A DNA stretch of 64,000 nucleotides from UMGS1663 sp046964515 (GCA_046964515.1 JBKUYM010000006.1:40227-104226); one strand, 5' to 3'. Positions 1 to 9,737 are shown, counted from the stretch's first letter. A program made the numbers and translations. The notes: a model not told the origin generated them from the letters alone.

Positions 1-2189
1 CGAAATGGTGATACCACTAAATTACTATGTTCACTTTTCCTACTTTTGGCTAGAGTGAACAATAATAAAATACCTGCAAATCCTGTTGTAATTACACATA
101 AACTAGGATAAATTTCATCTGGTAACTTACCCATTTTATGTACAATTCCTAGAGAAATCACACCAATAATAACTGTTAGTGCTGTTGGCAGAGCTTTACT
201 AATTACATTTTTCATAAAGTTACCCCTTATTCTTTCTTTATTAGGTTCTAGTGCTAATAAGAAAGAAGGAATACCAATGGCTACTACACTAATTAAGCTT
301 AATTGAATTGGCATAAAAGGATACTCAGCACCTATTAATATAAATAAAACAGCTAGTACGCTTGAATAAATCGTTTTTACTAAAAATAGAGAAGCAGAAC
401 GCTGTATATTATTGATTGTTCTTCTACCTTCTGCTACAACTTTAGGCATAGAAGCAAAATTAGAATCTAATAACACTAATTGTGCTACACTTTTGGTTGC
501 ATCACTACCATTTGCCATAGCAATACTACAATCAGCTTCTTTTAAGGCAAGAACATCATTAACACCATCTCCTGTCATGGCTACTGTTTTTCCTTTTTCT
601 TTTAAAGCTTTTACTAGCTGTTTCTTTTGTAATGGTGATACTCTTCCAAAAATGGTATATTGGCTGGCAATTTGTTTAATTTGTTCTTCTGTTTGGATTT
701 TTGACATATCTATGTATTTTTCATAACCTTCAACACCGGTTAGTTTTGCAATTTTAGAAACCGTTACAGGATTATCTCCCGATATAATTTTAATATTCAC
801 GCCCTGTTCTTTAAAATAAGCTAAGGTTTCTTTTGCTTCTTTTCTAATTTTATCAATAATACAAACTAATCCAATTACCTCCAAATCAGAAGGTAATTGC
901 CTATCTTTTATAATTTCTGTCGTATGTGTTAAAACCAGAACTCTATAATCATTTGTATAAGGCTTTATCGTTTCTTCATAGTCTTTCCATTTTTCTTGTA
1001 GTACAAACTCTGGAGCTCCCATTATATAAGTGCCCTGTTTTTTAAAGGTAATTCCTGACCATTTTGTTTTAGAAGAAAATGGCACTACGCTTTCTTTTTC
1101 CCATACTTCTTCTGGTTTTATAAAAAATTCCCTTAGCGCATTAATCGTACTATTATTATCTTCTGAGGCAACTGCTATGTTAGATAATATCTTTTCCATT
1201 TCTTCTTTTTTTCCATCCAAGCTAACTACTTGCTTAATTTCCATTTTTCCTTCTGTTAATGTTCCTGTTTTGTCTAAACAAAGTGTATCTACCCTTGCTA
1301 AAGTTTCTATACAATATAATTCTTGTACTAATACTTTGTTTTTAGATAGTCGAACAACACTAACTGCTAACACAGTGCTAGTTAATAGTACTAAGCCTTC
1401 TGGAATCATACCAATAATTGCCGCTACTGATTTAACTACAGCCTCTTGCATAGTGGCATCTGGTAAATGCATTTGATTCCAAAACAAAATCAATCCTATT
1501 GGTACAATTGCTATAGATAATACTTTAATAATCTTATTTAAAGATTCCATGATTTCTGATTTTACTTTTTTTACATATTTAGCACCACTAGAAATTTGGG
1601 CTGTATAATTTTCTTCTGCTATATGTTCTACCTTTGCAACACAACTTCCACTTGAAATGAAACTTCCTGATAATAACATATCTCCTTGTTTTTTCAAAAT
1701 CGTATCTGTTTCTCCTGTAATAAACGATTCATCAACCTCTACCTCGCCTTTTTGTATAAAACTATCTGTTGCAACTTGGTTTCCAGTTTCAAAAACTAAA
1801 ATATCATCTAAAACAATATCTTGAATTGCTATTTCTTCCCTTTTTCCATCTCTTATAACGGTTGCCTTTGAACTAGCAAGCACAGCCAATTTGTCAATAA
1901 TTCTTTTAGAATGTATTTCTTGGAAAGTGCTAATCGCTGTATTTAATACAACAATCAATAAAAAAAACATATTTTTGTACGAGCCTACTGCAAAAATAGC
2001 AATCGCTAAAAATAAGTTTATTATATTAAATAAAGTAATAAAATTCTCTTTTAAAATTTGTTTAATGCTTTTGGTTGGAACAGAAGTGTCATAATTCATA
2101 AGATGCTCTTTTTTTCTTTCTTCTACTTGCTCTTGTGTTAGTCCACTTTCTATATCTGGCTGATATCTTTTCTTTTCTGACATATTCAT
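1..2189 (-). CDS. P-type cation-transporting ATPase (3' end beyond window)
   Basis: Membrane ATPase that pumps a cation using an aspartyl-phosphate intermediate. Reading leftward I see an N-terminal cytoplasmic stretch, a hydrophobic pair, the actuator motif TGET, the GMIPEGLVLLTS membrane motif, the phosphorylation site DKTGT, and the hinge motif GDGVND, then further hydrophobic helices up to the window edge. The PEGLVLLTS signature resembles the CtpE/CaxP-type group, for which calcium transport has been proposed; substrate is inference. The start ATG at 2189 has AGAGG about 8 bases upstream; a second ATG two codons later is possible. About 729 codons are visible without a break. The last membrane helices lie outside the window. 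Confidence 0.9.
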   Translation of the reverse strand, partial: MNMSEKKRYQPDIESGLTQEQVEERKKEHLMNYDTSVPTKSIKQILKENFITLFNIINLFLAIAIFAVGSYKNMFFLLIVVLNTAISTFQEIHSKRIIDKLAVLASSKATVIRDGKREEIAIQDIVLDDILVFETGNQVATDSFIQKGEVEVDESFITGETDTILKKQGDMLLSGSFISSGSCVAKVEHIAEENYTAQISSGAKYVKKVKSEIMESLNKIIKVLSIAIVPIGLILFWNQMHLPDATMQEAVVKSVAAIIGMIPEGLVLLTSTVLAVSVVRLSKNKVLVQELYCIETLARVDTLCLDKTGTLTEGKMEIKQVVSLDGKKEEMEKILSNIAVASEDNNSTINALREFFIKPEEVWEKESVVPFSSKTKWSGITFKKQGTYIMGAPEFVLQEKWKDYEETIKPYTNDYRVLVLTHTTEIIKDRQLPSDLEVIGLVCIIDKIRKEAKETLAYFKEQGVNIKIISGDNPVTVSKIAKLTGVEGYEKYIDMSKIQTEEQIKQIASQYTIFGRVSPLQKKQLVKALKEKGKTVAMTGDGVNDVLALKEADCSIAMANGSDATKSVAQLVLLDSNFASMPKVVAEGRRTINNIQRSASLFLVKTIYSSVLAVLFILIGAEYPFMPIQLSLISVVAIGIPSFLLALEPNKERIRGNFMKNVISKALPTALTVIIGVISLGIVHKMGKLPDEIYPSLCVITTGFAGILLLFTLAKSRKSEHSNLVVSPF

Positions 2190-2298
2190 TTTTCGCCTCT
2201 TTCTTAATGATAATGGTATTGTAGCATAGGTATTTTGAAAGTTCAAATAAAATGCCTATATTCATAAAGATTTAAGAAATCCCTCTTTGTATAAGTAG

Positions 2299-2338
2299 AA
2301 AAAAGAATTTATATCTTTTTATCTATAAATTCTTTTTT
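2299..2338 (-). terminator. Inverted repeat after the MazG-like gene
   Basis: A 15-bp perfect inverted repeat (AAAAAAGAATTTATA with its complement) with a 10-base loop lies between the MazG-like gene and the ATPase start. The arms end in A and T runs, so it could stop transcription in either direction. It would end the 2393-3085 transcript. Confidence 0.7.
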
Positions 2339-2392
2339 AATGATTCTATAATATATCTATGCCTTCTACTTTATGACTTCTTTGTCACTTGT

Positions 2393-3085
2393 CTATTTCC
2401 ATGTTCTATAAATATTTTCCTTCTCTTTTTGTTTTAAACATTGAAACATATCAATCTGTAGTCCATTACAAATACAACTCAAAACATATAGGCAATCTGA
2501 CACTTCACTTTCTATAGAATCATAATGTTCTTGTTTATGAATATCTGTACCCATATTAGTAGCATGCTTTCTAATGGCTTTTGCTAGTTCTCCAATTTCT
2601 TCTGTTAATAGTAACATTTTTTCTTCTATCGGTTGGTCCTCAAATCCTCTTAATGTGTTTACCCCTTTTATATATTGTTGTATTTGTTTGAGAGAATTAT
2701 TCTCTTGTAGACAATTCCATAAAGCCTCCTGTTTATGTTCTTCATTTCTTTTAACCTTTTCCATTTCTTGTTCTTCTTCTACCTCTATTAAATAGATTTT
2801 TTTATCAAAAGCACCTTTTTTTTGTTTTTTATCCCTTTTTATAGTTTCTAATTTAACTTTTTCTATCTTCTCGTTTTTCTGAATAGCCTCTATTACTTCC
2901 ATAACATCTGCCATTTCTTCTATACTATGTTCTACCATCCATTCACTTACTTCTTCTACTAATTTCTTATCTAATTCCTTTTTATAATTATCTTCATCTA
3001 AAATCTGATAATGGCATTTTTTCTCTGCTTTTTGAATATTTTCGGGTATTTTATCTCTTACTAATTTATGGTATTTATAAAGCAT
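2393..3085 (-). CDS. Double MazG-like nucleotide pyrophosphohydrolase
   Basis: 230 aa. Residues 1-70 carry the YxKLVRDKIP opening and EEVSEW...EEMADVMEV acidic helices of the phosphoribosyl-ATP pyrophosphohydrolase-like (all-alpha NTP-PPase) group. After a lysine/glutamate-rich linker, residues 140-215 form a second all-alpha module with EEKMLLLTEEIGELAKAI and ESEVSDCLYVL, the EExxE...ExxD metal-binding pattern of MazG-like proteins. Such enzymes hydrolyse non-canonical NTPs to NMP and pyrophosphate. Two different NTP-PPase modules in one chain is unusual. Monocistronic, with its own terminator. The substrate cannot be read from sequence. Confidence 0.75.
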   Translation of the reverse strand: MLYKYHKLVRDKIPENIQKAEKKCHYQILDEDNYKKELDKKLVEEVSEWMVEHSIEEMADVMEVIEAIQKNEKIEKVKLETIKRDKKQKKGAFDKKIYLIEVEEEQEMEKVKRNEEHKQEALWNCLQENNSLKQIQQYIKGVNTLRGFEDQPIEEKMLLLTEEIGELAKAIRKHATNMGTDIHKQEHYDSIESEVSDCLYVLSCICNGLQIDMFQCLKQKEKENIYRTWK

Positions 3086-3191
3086 AAATTCCTCCTCTTA
3101 TTTTTGAATTTTTTTATTTTAATATTTTAATTATAAAAATCTTTTTGGATAAAGTCAATACTTTTTGCGAATTTTTGTTCTTGTTTTCCAC

Positions 3192-3220
3192 TTGACTATA
3201 TTCCTATATTATGTTATTAT
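3192..3220 (+). promoter_or_regulatory. Promoter of the 45-aa basic protein
   Basis: TTGACT, 17 bases, TATTAT, about 20 bases before the AGGAGG ribosome binding site of the next small gene. Confidence 0.7.
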
Positions 3221-3255
3221 ATTATATAAATCTTTTATTAGGAGGTATTCTCTAT

Positions 3256-3393
3256 ATGGCAAGAAAAAATCGTCGTGCCAAGCGGATTGTAAAGACACAC
3301 CGTGCTGATGATTGGGGTAAAAAACTTCTTCATAAGCTTCAAAATGAAAAATTGAAAAAGTCATCCATGAAAGCGGTATCTGCCAGAAAGTAA
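3256..3393 (+). CDS. Small basic protein, 45 aa, unknown function
   Basis: Starts at the ATG 11 bases after AGGAGG (3239-3244); an upstream in-frame ATG lacks a binding site. The product is strongly basic (MARKNRRAKRIVKTHR at the start, SARK at the end), contains one DDW motif, and has no membrane segment. It could bind nucleic acid, but I do not recognise the family. It has its own promoter and a strong terminator. It contains one in-frame CGG codon (3283-3285), a codon absent from the long intact genes here. A +1 shift at that point would hit a stop after two codons. Confidence 0.6.
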   Translation: MARKNRRAKRIVKTHRADDWGKKLLHKLQNEKLKKSSMKAVSARK

Positions 3394-3415
3394 TATCTAA
3401 AACTAAATATGGTTG

Positions 3416-3447
3416 CGCCTTCTTTGTCGTTCAAAGAAGGCGTTTTT
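3416..3447 (+). terminator. Rho-independent terminator
   Basis: Stem CGCCTTCTTTG / CAAAGAAGGCG (11 bp, 5-base loop) followed by TTTTT, directly after the 45-aa gene. Confidence 0.9.
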
Positions 3448-3479
3448 CTATTTTTTTAATTTATTTTATGAACTTTTGT

Positions 3480-3508
3480 TTGACTTTTCCTCTTGTTTAT
3501 GTTATATT
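3480..3508 (+). promoter_or_regulatory. Promoter of the radical SAM gene
   Basis: TTGACT, 17 bases, TATATT, 47 bases before the ATG at 3555. Confidence 0.7.
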
Positions 3509-3554
3509 TATAAAAACATATGTTTGTATAAATATGAGAGTAAGAGGTTATTTT

Positions 3555-4854
3555 ATGGAGTTATTAGATAAATTACAAATTCTATCCGATAGTGCTAAAT
3601 ATGATGCTTCGTGTAGTTCTTCGGGTAGTAAACGTAGCAATTCTAAAAGTGGTATTGGTAATGGCGAAGTTTCTGGTATTTGTCATAGTTGGGGTGCTGA
3701 TGGTCGTTGCATTTCTTTACTTAAAATTTTAATGAGCAATGCCTGTATTTATGATTGTAAATATTGTCTAAATCGTTGTACAAATACTGTAAAAAGAGCA
3801 ACGTTCACCCCCCAAGAAATTGCTGACTTAACCATTCAATTTTATAAACGTAATTATATAGAAGGTTTATTTTTAAGTTCTGCTGTTATCAAAAACCCGG
3901 ATTATACTATGGAACGTCTATATGAAGCTATTTTTATTTTAAGACATACCTATCACTTCAATGGCTATATTCATGTAAAAACGATTCCTCGGTTGTAGTA
4001 TAGAGCTAATTAATAAGTTAGGAACTTTAGTAGATAGAACTAGTATTAATATTGAACTTCCTTCTCAAGAAAGTTTAAAATTGTTAGCTCCTCAGAAGGA
4101 AAAAGCTGGCATTTTAACGCCTATGGAACATATTGCTAAAGAAATTGCCATTTCTTCTCAAGAGAAATCAAAATATAAAGAAAAATTTGTACCAGCGGGT
4201 CAAACCACGCAATTAATGGTAGGTGCTACTCCTGAAACTGATTTCAAAATTATGAAACTTTCTGAAGGACTTTATCAGAAAATGCATTTAAAGCGTGTGT
4301 ATTATTCTGCTTATGTATCTATTAATGAGGATTCTCTTCTTCCTGCTTTAAAACAACCACCTCTTCTTCGTGAAAATAGACTTTATCAAGCAGACTGGCT
4401 TCTTCGTTATTATGGTTTTCAAGTAAATGAACTTCTAGATGAAGAACATCCTAACTTCAATCCTTTATTAGATCCCAAATGTGATTATGCACTTCATCAC
4501 TTAGAAAAATTTCCTGTAGAAATTAACCAAGCAGATTATTTTACTTTATTAAAAGTACCTGGTATTGGCGTTATTTCTGCTAAAAGAATTATCATGGCTA
4601 GAAGAACTTTTCATTTAACTTTTGACAATTTAAAAAAATTAGGGATTGTTTTAAAACGTGCTAGGTATTTTATTACCTGTGATGGAAAATACTATGATTC
4701 TATGCGCTATTTTAGTCAAAATTTTATTATGGAGAATTTACTATTTACAGAAAGATTATCCACACCTGGTACCCCCTATGTGCAAACCTCTTTATTTGAT
4801 GAACTTTTGCCTACTAGAGAAGACCAGCTAAAATGTTTGACTGGTAGCTTATAA
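3555..4854 (+). CDS. DNA repair/modification-type radical SAM protein, frame shifted once at CGG
   Basis: Matches the radical SAM family TIGR03916, proposed to act in DNA modification or repair and usually paired with a DUF4130 protein. The cluster-binding motif CIYDCKYC (CxxxCxxC) is at about residues 62-69; a helix-hairpin-helix with VPGIGVISAKRI is near the C-terminus. The start is the ATG with AAGAGG upstream; an earlier ATG at 3468 has none. Frame 0 ends at TAG 3998 just after ...HVKTIP; removing one C from CCT-CGG-TTG (3990-3992) restores IPGCSIELINK and the frame runs on to 4854, about 432 aa, the expected family length. Either the frame is recoded, or one base is extra. The next gene begins 21 bases later and is probably co-transcribed. 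Confidence 0.85.
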
Positions 4855-4875
4855 AGAAAGGAGTTTTTATCTAAA

Positions 4876-5634
4876 ATGGCTTTTACACAAAACAATAGAA
4901 AAACTTATATATATGATGGTAGTTTTGAAGGACTTTTAACCATTGTCTTTGATAGTTATCTATCTAAAACTTTACCTTTTCATATTTTTTCCGAGGCAAC
5001 CTATCAAATGAATATTTTAGATACAATAGAATGGATAAAAACAGATTATCATAAAGCTGATCGTATTTTTCATGGTATTGTAAAACATATTTCTTACAAT
5101 ACTTTATATCAGAACTATTATGCTTTTTTAGCAGAGGACACACGAAAAGAAATGGCCATTGTACAATATCTGTTAAATGGCTTTGTTGTTGGACCTAAAA
5201 TTAATACCATGTTATCTCTTGATTATGTTTTTACTGTGCAATCCCTTCGCAAACGTATGTTAGGAGAGTCTCATCGTCTAAAAGGCTTACTTCGTTTTCA
5301 AGAAGTCTCAAATCATTTGTATTATGCTTCTATTCACCCTGATAACAATGTTTTAGAAAATTTAGGACAACATTTTATAAAACGCTTGCCTACTCAAAAT
5401 TTTCTCATCCATGATAAAAAAAGAGAACTTTGTTTTATCTATGATACCCAACAATATAAAATTTTGTCTTCGATAGATTTAACGATTCCCCCTATCACAG
5501 AAGAAGAAGCGTATTATCAACAATTATGGAAAACTTTTTTTAAAACCATTGCTATTCCTGAACGAAAAAATCCAAGACTGCAAATGCAGTATATGCCTAA
5601 AAAGTATTGGCAAGATTTAATTGAAAAACCTTAA
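4876..5634 (+). CDS. DUF4130 putative DNA metabolism protein
   Basis: 252 aa, opening with YIYDGSFEGLLTIVFDSY, which is the signature start of the TIGR03915/DUF4130 family, and ending with RNPRLQMQYMPKKYW-type residues typical of its C-terminus. Members are almost always encoded next to the TIGR03916 radical SAM protein, as here (21-base gap, AAAGGAG binding site), and some are fused to uracil-DNA-glycosylase domains. The pair is thought to act on DNA, but no reaction is established. No in-frame CGG occurs in this gene. Confidence 0.85.
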   Translation: MAFTQNNRKTYIYDGSFEGLLTIVFDSYLSKTLPFHIFSEATYQMNILDTIEWIKTDYHKADRIFHGIVKHISYNTLYQNYYAFLAEDTRKEMAIVQYLLNGFVVGPKINTMLSLDYVFTVQSLRKRMLGESHRLKGLLRFQEVSNHLYYASIHPDNNVLENLGQHFIKRLPTQNFLIHDKKRELCFIYDTQQYKILSSIDLTIPPITEEEAYYQQLWKTFFKTIAIPERKNPRLQMQYMPKKYWQDLIEKP

Positions 5635-5635
5635 A

Positions 5636-5668
5636 AGAAGAGAAAATTTTTATTTTCCCTTCTTTAAA
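5636..5668. terminator. Bidirectional terminator
   Basis: Imperfect stem GAAGAGAAAA / ATTTTCCCTTC between the convergent DUF4130 and histidine kinase genes, flanked by A and T runs on both sides. Confidence 0.65.
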
Positions 5669-6959
5669 TTCTAATCATTATTTTTGTACCCTTAGGCTCA
5701 TTTTTAACCACTTTTATAGTTCCACCATGTGCTGTCACAATTGCTTTGGCTATAGACAAGCCAAGACCTGTACCTCCTGTTTCTCTGGAACGTGCTTTAT
5801 CTTCCCTATAAAAACGATCAAAGATATGTTGCATTGCTTCTTGGCTAATACCAATCCCTGTATCTGCAATTTCTAAATGAAATTTTCCATCTTTGGCATA
5901 AGTAGAAATCGTAATCTTATCTTGCTGACTAGTATATTTGATACTATTATCTAGAATAATAATACATAATTGACTAATCTTATTTCTATCTATCTTTATT
6001 TCTTTTCCAAATTGTAAATTTAAATTGACTTGTTTTTCTTGTGCATTTGCAAAATCCATATAGGGAATACAAACTTCTTTAATTACTTTATCTACATCTG
6101 TTAGTTCTTTGGTTAATGGATATTGGTCTGCATCAGATCTAGCCAATATCATTAATTCTTTAATTAATTTGCTTAAGCGTCTTGTTTCCTTTAAACTTTG
6201 ATGTATATTTTCTGACTGTTCAATAATTTTACTATTTGGTTCTTGCAATAATAATTCTTGTTTAGCTTGTATAATGGTTAAAGGCGTTCGTAATTCATGA
6301 GAAGCATTTTGCACAAATTCTGTCTGCTTTTCCCAAGATTCTACAATTGGTTTTATAGTTTTTTTAGACAATAAATAACTTGCAATCAATGCTAAAATAA
6401 TGATAATCCCAGTTCCTAAAAATAATGTATTTAAAATATTATTTAGTGTTTGTGTTTCCCCATCTACATTGGCTAATACTTGTATATACACTTTATTTCC
6501 CTTTGTATCTGTACTTTCAAAATTATAACCTCTATAGTGGTAATTTCCATTAACGCTCAATGCATATATTTGTTCTAAATAATTACTATCAAAAGCAATG
6601 TCTTGTATATATTCTTCATAAAATCTACCAATACTTTCTTGATTCGTAATATTACCTTGCTCATCTCTTTGAATCGTAATTAATCTAGGATTGATTTTTT
6701 TATCTATGTTTTCTGGTACTTTATTAAATCTTTGTGGCTCTGCTTCTACTTTATGATTTTGTATCTGTTCTTTTATTCCCTCCTGTCTTACTGCTTGTTC
6801 TTTAGCCATTTGTAATTCTTGGTCAATAGATTGATATAAAGAACTAGATACTTGATTATAAATCATAAAATCAAAAATAGAAAAAATAATGGTAAAGGCT
6901 ATAAAATTCCACAACATATTTTTCATTAAGTTTTTTCGAATTTCTCTTTTTTTTCTCAT
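5664..6959 (-). CDS. Two-component sensor histidine kinase
   Basis: 431 aa. A first membrane helix (about residues 15-33), an extracellular sensor region of about 140 residues, a second helix (about 175-195), then the phosphoacceptor motif NASHELRTPLT (H-box), the N-box DNSIKYT, the G1 box DTGIGIS, the F-box FDRFYREDKARS, and the G2 box GGTGLGLSIAKAI. All catalytic boxes are present. It lies 8 bases after the response regulator gene and is surely co-transcribed with it. The neighbouring export operon upstream is the obvious regulatory target, but that is inference. Confidence 0.93.
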   Translation of the reverse strand: MRKKREIRKNLMKNMLWNFIAFTIIFSIFDFMIYNQVSSSLYQSIDQELQMAKEQAVRQEGIKEQIQNHKVEAEPQRFNKVPENIDKKINPRLITIQRDEQGNITNQESIGRFYEEYIQDIAFDSNYLEQIYALSVNGNYHYRGYNFESTDTKGNKVYIQVLANVDGETQTLNNILNTLFLGTGIIIILALIASYLLSKKTIKPIVESWEKQTEFVQNASHELRTPLTIIQAKQELLLQEPNSKIIEQSENIHQSLKETRRLSKLIKELMILARSDADQYPLTKELTDVDKVIKEVCIPYMDFANAQEKQVNLNLQFGKEIKIDRNKISQLCIIILDNSIKYTSQQDKITISTYAKDGKFHLEIADTGIGISQEAMQHIFDRFYREDKARSRETGGTGLGLSIAKAIVTAHGGTIKVVKNEPKGTKIMIRI

Positions 6960-6967
6960 ATCTTCTC

Positions 6968-7639
6968 CTATTTATCTGATAACATATAACCTACTCCACG
7001 TATTGTTTTTATATATTGATCATAGCCATATTTTTTTAATTCTTTTCTTAGTCCACTTGCATATACCTCTACCACATTGGTCGTTGTTTCACTATTAAAT
7101 CCCCAAATTTTATCAAAAATTTGCTCTTTCGTAATAATGGTATCTCTTGCATTTAACAAATATTCTAAAATATCAAATTGTTTTCCTTGTAAAGATATGG
7201 TTTCTTCTTTAATTGTTACATTCCTATTTTTTAAATTTAATTTCATATCATAAAATGACAATTCATCTTTTTGATAACTGCCTTTACTTCTCCTAAGCAT
7301 TGCCTCTATTCTAGCTAACAATTCCTCTCTTTCAAATGGTTTTACTAAATAATCATCTGCTCCATATTGAAAACCTTTTACTTTATCTTGCAGTCCATCT
7401 TTAGCCGTTAAAATTAAGACTGGCGTATATACCCTATTTTCTCTTAATTTTAACAACACATCATATCCAGACATTTCTGGTAACATTAGGTCTAATAAAA
7501 TCAAATCATAAATGCCTTGTTTAGCAAGCATATAGCCTTCATAACCATCATAAGCTTGCTCTATTGCATAGTTTTTTACAATACATTGTTTTATCGTATC
7601 TGATAAAATGGTATCATCTTCTACAATGAGTATTTTCAC
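6968..7639 (-). CDS. OmpR-family response regulator
   Basis: 223 aa. Receiver domain with the acidic pocket EDD at the start, phosphorylation site in LILLDLMLPEMSG (Asp near residue 51), conserved Thr/Lys in LTAKDG and LVKPF. C-terminal winged helix with TTNVVEVYASGLRKEL and IRGVGYML, typical for OmpR/PhoB DNA-binding domains. First gene of a two-gene operon with the kinase. It is read in the same direction as the MacA/MacB-like operon, which ends about 170 bases upstream at a terminator. Confidence 0.95.
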   Translation of the reverse strand: MKILIVEDDTILSDTIKQCIVKNYAIEQAYDGYEGYMLAKQGIYDLILLDLMLPEMSGYDVLLKLRENRVYTPVLILTAKDGLQDKVKGFQYGADDYLVKPFEREELLARIEAMLRRSKGSYQKDELSFYDMKLNLKNRNVTIKEETISLQGKQFDILEYLLNARDTIITKEQIFDKIWGFNSETTTNVVEVYASGLRKELKKYGYDQYIKTIRGVGYMLSDK

Positions 7640-7737
7640 TTCTTGATTTCCTTTTCTTTTTCATTTTAATCATTATATCTTTTTTTCTTAAATATATCTT
7701 AAAACTGATTATTTTGCAACTTTTTTAACTTCTACTC

Positions 7738-7765
7738 ATAAAAATAAAGGAAATTCTCCTTTATT
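7738..7765 (-). terminator. Terminator of the export operon
   Basis: AATAAAGG / CCTTTATT stem with a 7-base loop followed, on the minus strand, by TTTTTA. It separates the export operon from the two-component operon. Confidence 0.7.
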
Positions 7766-7813
7766 CTTTATCTACTGCATTATTTTGTGTTCTGTATCTT
7801 TTCATTTTATAAG

Positions 7814-8755
7814 TTACATACCTTCTGGCATTTTCATAAAAACACCTTCTTGTTTACTTCTTTGCGAATTAGTAGAAGAACTACTTTTGCTGCTACTTGT
7901 TTGTGTAATCTGGATTCTTTCATTTCCTTCTAATCCAGTCTTTATTTCTATATAAGCATCATTTTGAATGCCAGTTGTTACTTGTGTTTGTTTCGTTGTT
8001 CCATCTTCTTGTATAATCGTTACATAGTTTTTTGTATTTTGTGTTTGTATCGCTTCAATAGGTACTGCTACTACATTCTCTGCTTTTTCTAAAATCAAAT
8101 GGCAACTAGCAGACATCCCTATTTTGATAGTACCATCATTGGGAAATTCTACATTCACACTAAATTTAGCGCTTCCACCTGTATAAGTAGCAGTGCTACT
8201 TATTTTAGTTACATAACCTGTATAAACTTTATCTTCATATACATTTACTGCAATTTGAGCTTCTTGCCCTATAGATAGACTGTCTGACTGTTCTTCTTCT
8301 ACTTGTAAAGTTATGCTTAAATTATTCACTGCTTGAAGTGTTACACTATGTTTACTACTACATTTTTGTGCTATTTCTGGTAATTCCAATTTTGTAATTA
8401 CACAAGAATATGGTGCCGTTAAATAAGTACCATTTGTATATTTTAAGATTTTGTCTCCTTCTGCTATAGCCTCATTTTCTACAACATAGACCTCTGAAAA
8501 ATAATAGCCTACATGTAAACCTATGGTTTCTTCTAATGCAGATTTTATCTCTCCTGAGAAAGAAATAGTATTCGTAATGGTCCTTATTTCTGCTTGTGCT
8601 TCTGACGTTATCTGACTACTTTCTTGACTAATCTGTTCACTACCACTTACCTCTGTTAACGTCTGTTCTTCATGATAATAAAAATATACCATTCCTATTA
8701 AAATGACTATGAGAACTCCCATTAGAACTAATCGATAATCTACTTTTTTCTTCAT
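7814..8755 (-). CDS. HlyD/MacA-type efflux adaptor (paralogue 1)
   Basis: 313 aa. One N-terminal membrane helix (about residues 9-27), then a lipoyl/barrel-sandwich hybrid region and beta-barrel with GQEAQIAVNVYEDKVYTG and IKIGMSASC, typical membrane-fusion proteins of MacAB/YknXYZ systems. The coiled coil between the lipoyl halves is very short, as usual in Gram-positive adaptors. The serine-rich C-terminus ends in MKMPEGM. About half its residues match paralogue 2 at 11640-12629 (for example AENVVAVPIEAIQTQN). Last gene of the operon. Confidence 0.85.
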   Translation of the reverse strand: MKKKVDYRLVLMGVLIVILIGMVYFYYHEEQTLTEVSGSEQISQESSQITSEAQAEIRTITNTISFSGEIKSALEETIGLHVGYYFSEVYVVENEAIAEGDKILKYTNGTYLTAPYSCVITKLELPEIAQKCSSKHSVTLQAVNNLSITLQVEEEQSDSLSIGQEAQIAVNVYEDKVYTGYVTKISSTATYTGGSAKFSVNVEFPNDGTIKIGMSASCHLILEKAENVVAVPIEAIQTQNTKNYVTIIQEDGTTKQTQVTTGIQNDAYIEIKTGLEGNERIQITQTSSSKSSSSTNSQRSKQEGVFMKMPEGM

Positions 8756-8756
8756 T

Positions 8757-9737
8757 CTAAGCCTCCTTTATTACATAGATACGATAAGTCCTCACCTCTT
8801 TATTTTCAGCAGTAACAGAAATTAAAATTTTGTTAACACCTTCTTGTAAATCTGTATTTCCATATATTTGTATACTAGCTGTTTCATCACAAGCAGTTGC
8901 CGTTATAGCTAATTGGGTAACTTCGTTTTCTACGGTTATAAAATAGGTCTGATTTGTTTTTGAAAAACTAGGACTTAAACAATAGCCTTCTATTTGTATA
9001 TCTGTTAAATAATTATCATAAGAGCCTTGGTAAGTTTCTTCTTGCGTTATACTACTTGCTGTTGTTATCGTTTTGGATGTTCCCATTACACTTGTTGTTT
9101 TAATTGGTTCTTCTTGCTGTTTTTGTGTTATGGTTGTTTGTACTTTAGATTCCTCCTTTTCTTCTTGTTTTTGTATATTTGTTTTATTATTGTCTTCTAC
9201 TATACTTTTATCTTCTTTATCCACTATGGTCAAAGTAATTTCTATTACATTTTTATTTCCTTCTTGCATGGAGTTTTCGCTATTTACTTCATTTGCTTGG
9301 TCTGCATTTTCTAAAGTATTTTCCTTATCTTCTACTAGTTCTGTTAACGTTGCCTTTAAAGTAATGGTATCTCCCACCTGTAAAGTATCTGGCACTTCAT
9401 AATAAAATTGTAATTTTTCTATTGCCAATGCCTTTTTATTAACTTCCATTTTAATACCACTTTCTTCTTTTTGCATAATGATTTCTTCTTCTATATTTGT
9501 ATCTATCTGTTGTAAACTTCTATCACCAGAAAGGGTGAAAGAAAAGTATTCATAATCTATTTTACGTATATCTAAAGTCATAGTAACTATTTCTTTTTTG
9601 CTTACTTCTTGTTTATCTACTGTAAAAAAAGCTAGCACTGTTTCCCCCGTGCTTTGCGCACTTGCTATTAATGGTATGCTAAGAAATATGATTAGCAGGA
9701 TGGCTATTATTCTATAATTTATCTTGCTTATTTTCAT
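8757..9737 (-). CDS. Secreted cadherin-like beta-sandwich protein
   Basis: 326 aa with a signal peptide (positive start, hydrophobic stretch IIAILLIIFLSIPLIASAQS). Residues 25-145 look like an immunoglobulin-like/cohesin-like binding fold; a lysine/glutamate/threonine-rich linker follows; residues 240-326 match the cadherin-like beta sandwich family (PF12733: LTDIQIEGYCLSPSFS...YFITV...ITATA...G....L..G.NKI.I.V.AENK..RTY.I.V). It is one base away from the adaptor gene, so probably translationally coupled, and may be an extracellular partner of the exporter. I know of no proven role for such a component. Confidence 0.75.
   Translation of the reverse strand: MKISKINYRIIAILLIIFLSIPLIASAQSTGETVLAFFTVDKQEVSKKEIVTMTLDIRKIDYEYFSFTLSGDRSLQQIDTNIEEEIIMQKEESGIKMEVNKKALAIEKLQFYYEVPDTLQVGDTITLKATLTELVEDKENTLENADQANEVNSENSMQEGNKNVIEITLTIVDKEDKSIVEDNNKTNIQKQEEKEESKVQTTITQKQQEEPIKTTSVMGTSKTITTASSITQEETYQGSYDNYLTDIQIEGYCLSPSFSKTNQTYFITVENEVTQLAITATACDETASIQIYGNTDLQEGVNKILISVTAENKEVRTYRIYVIKEA

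Noticed and set aside
412..2094. Plus-strand open frames inside the P-type ATPase
   Set aside because: They are antisense to a clear ATPase frame with all family motifs and have no binding sites.
2201..2298. Extra gene between the ATPase and the MazG-like gene
   Set aside because: Only the promoter-size gap and a terminator hairpin are visible, with no frame of note.
3468..3554. Longer start for the radical SAM gene
   Set aside because: The ATG at 3468 lies upstream of the promoter at 3480 and has no binding site; the ATG at 3555 has AAGAGG.
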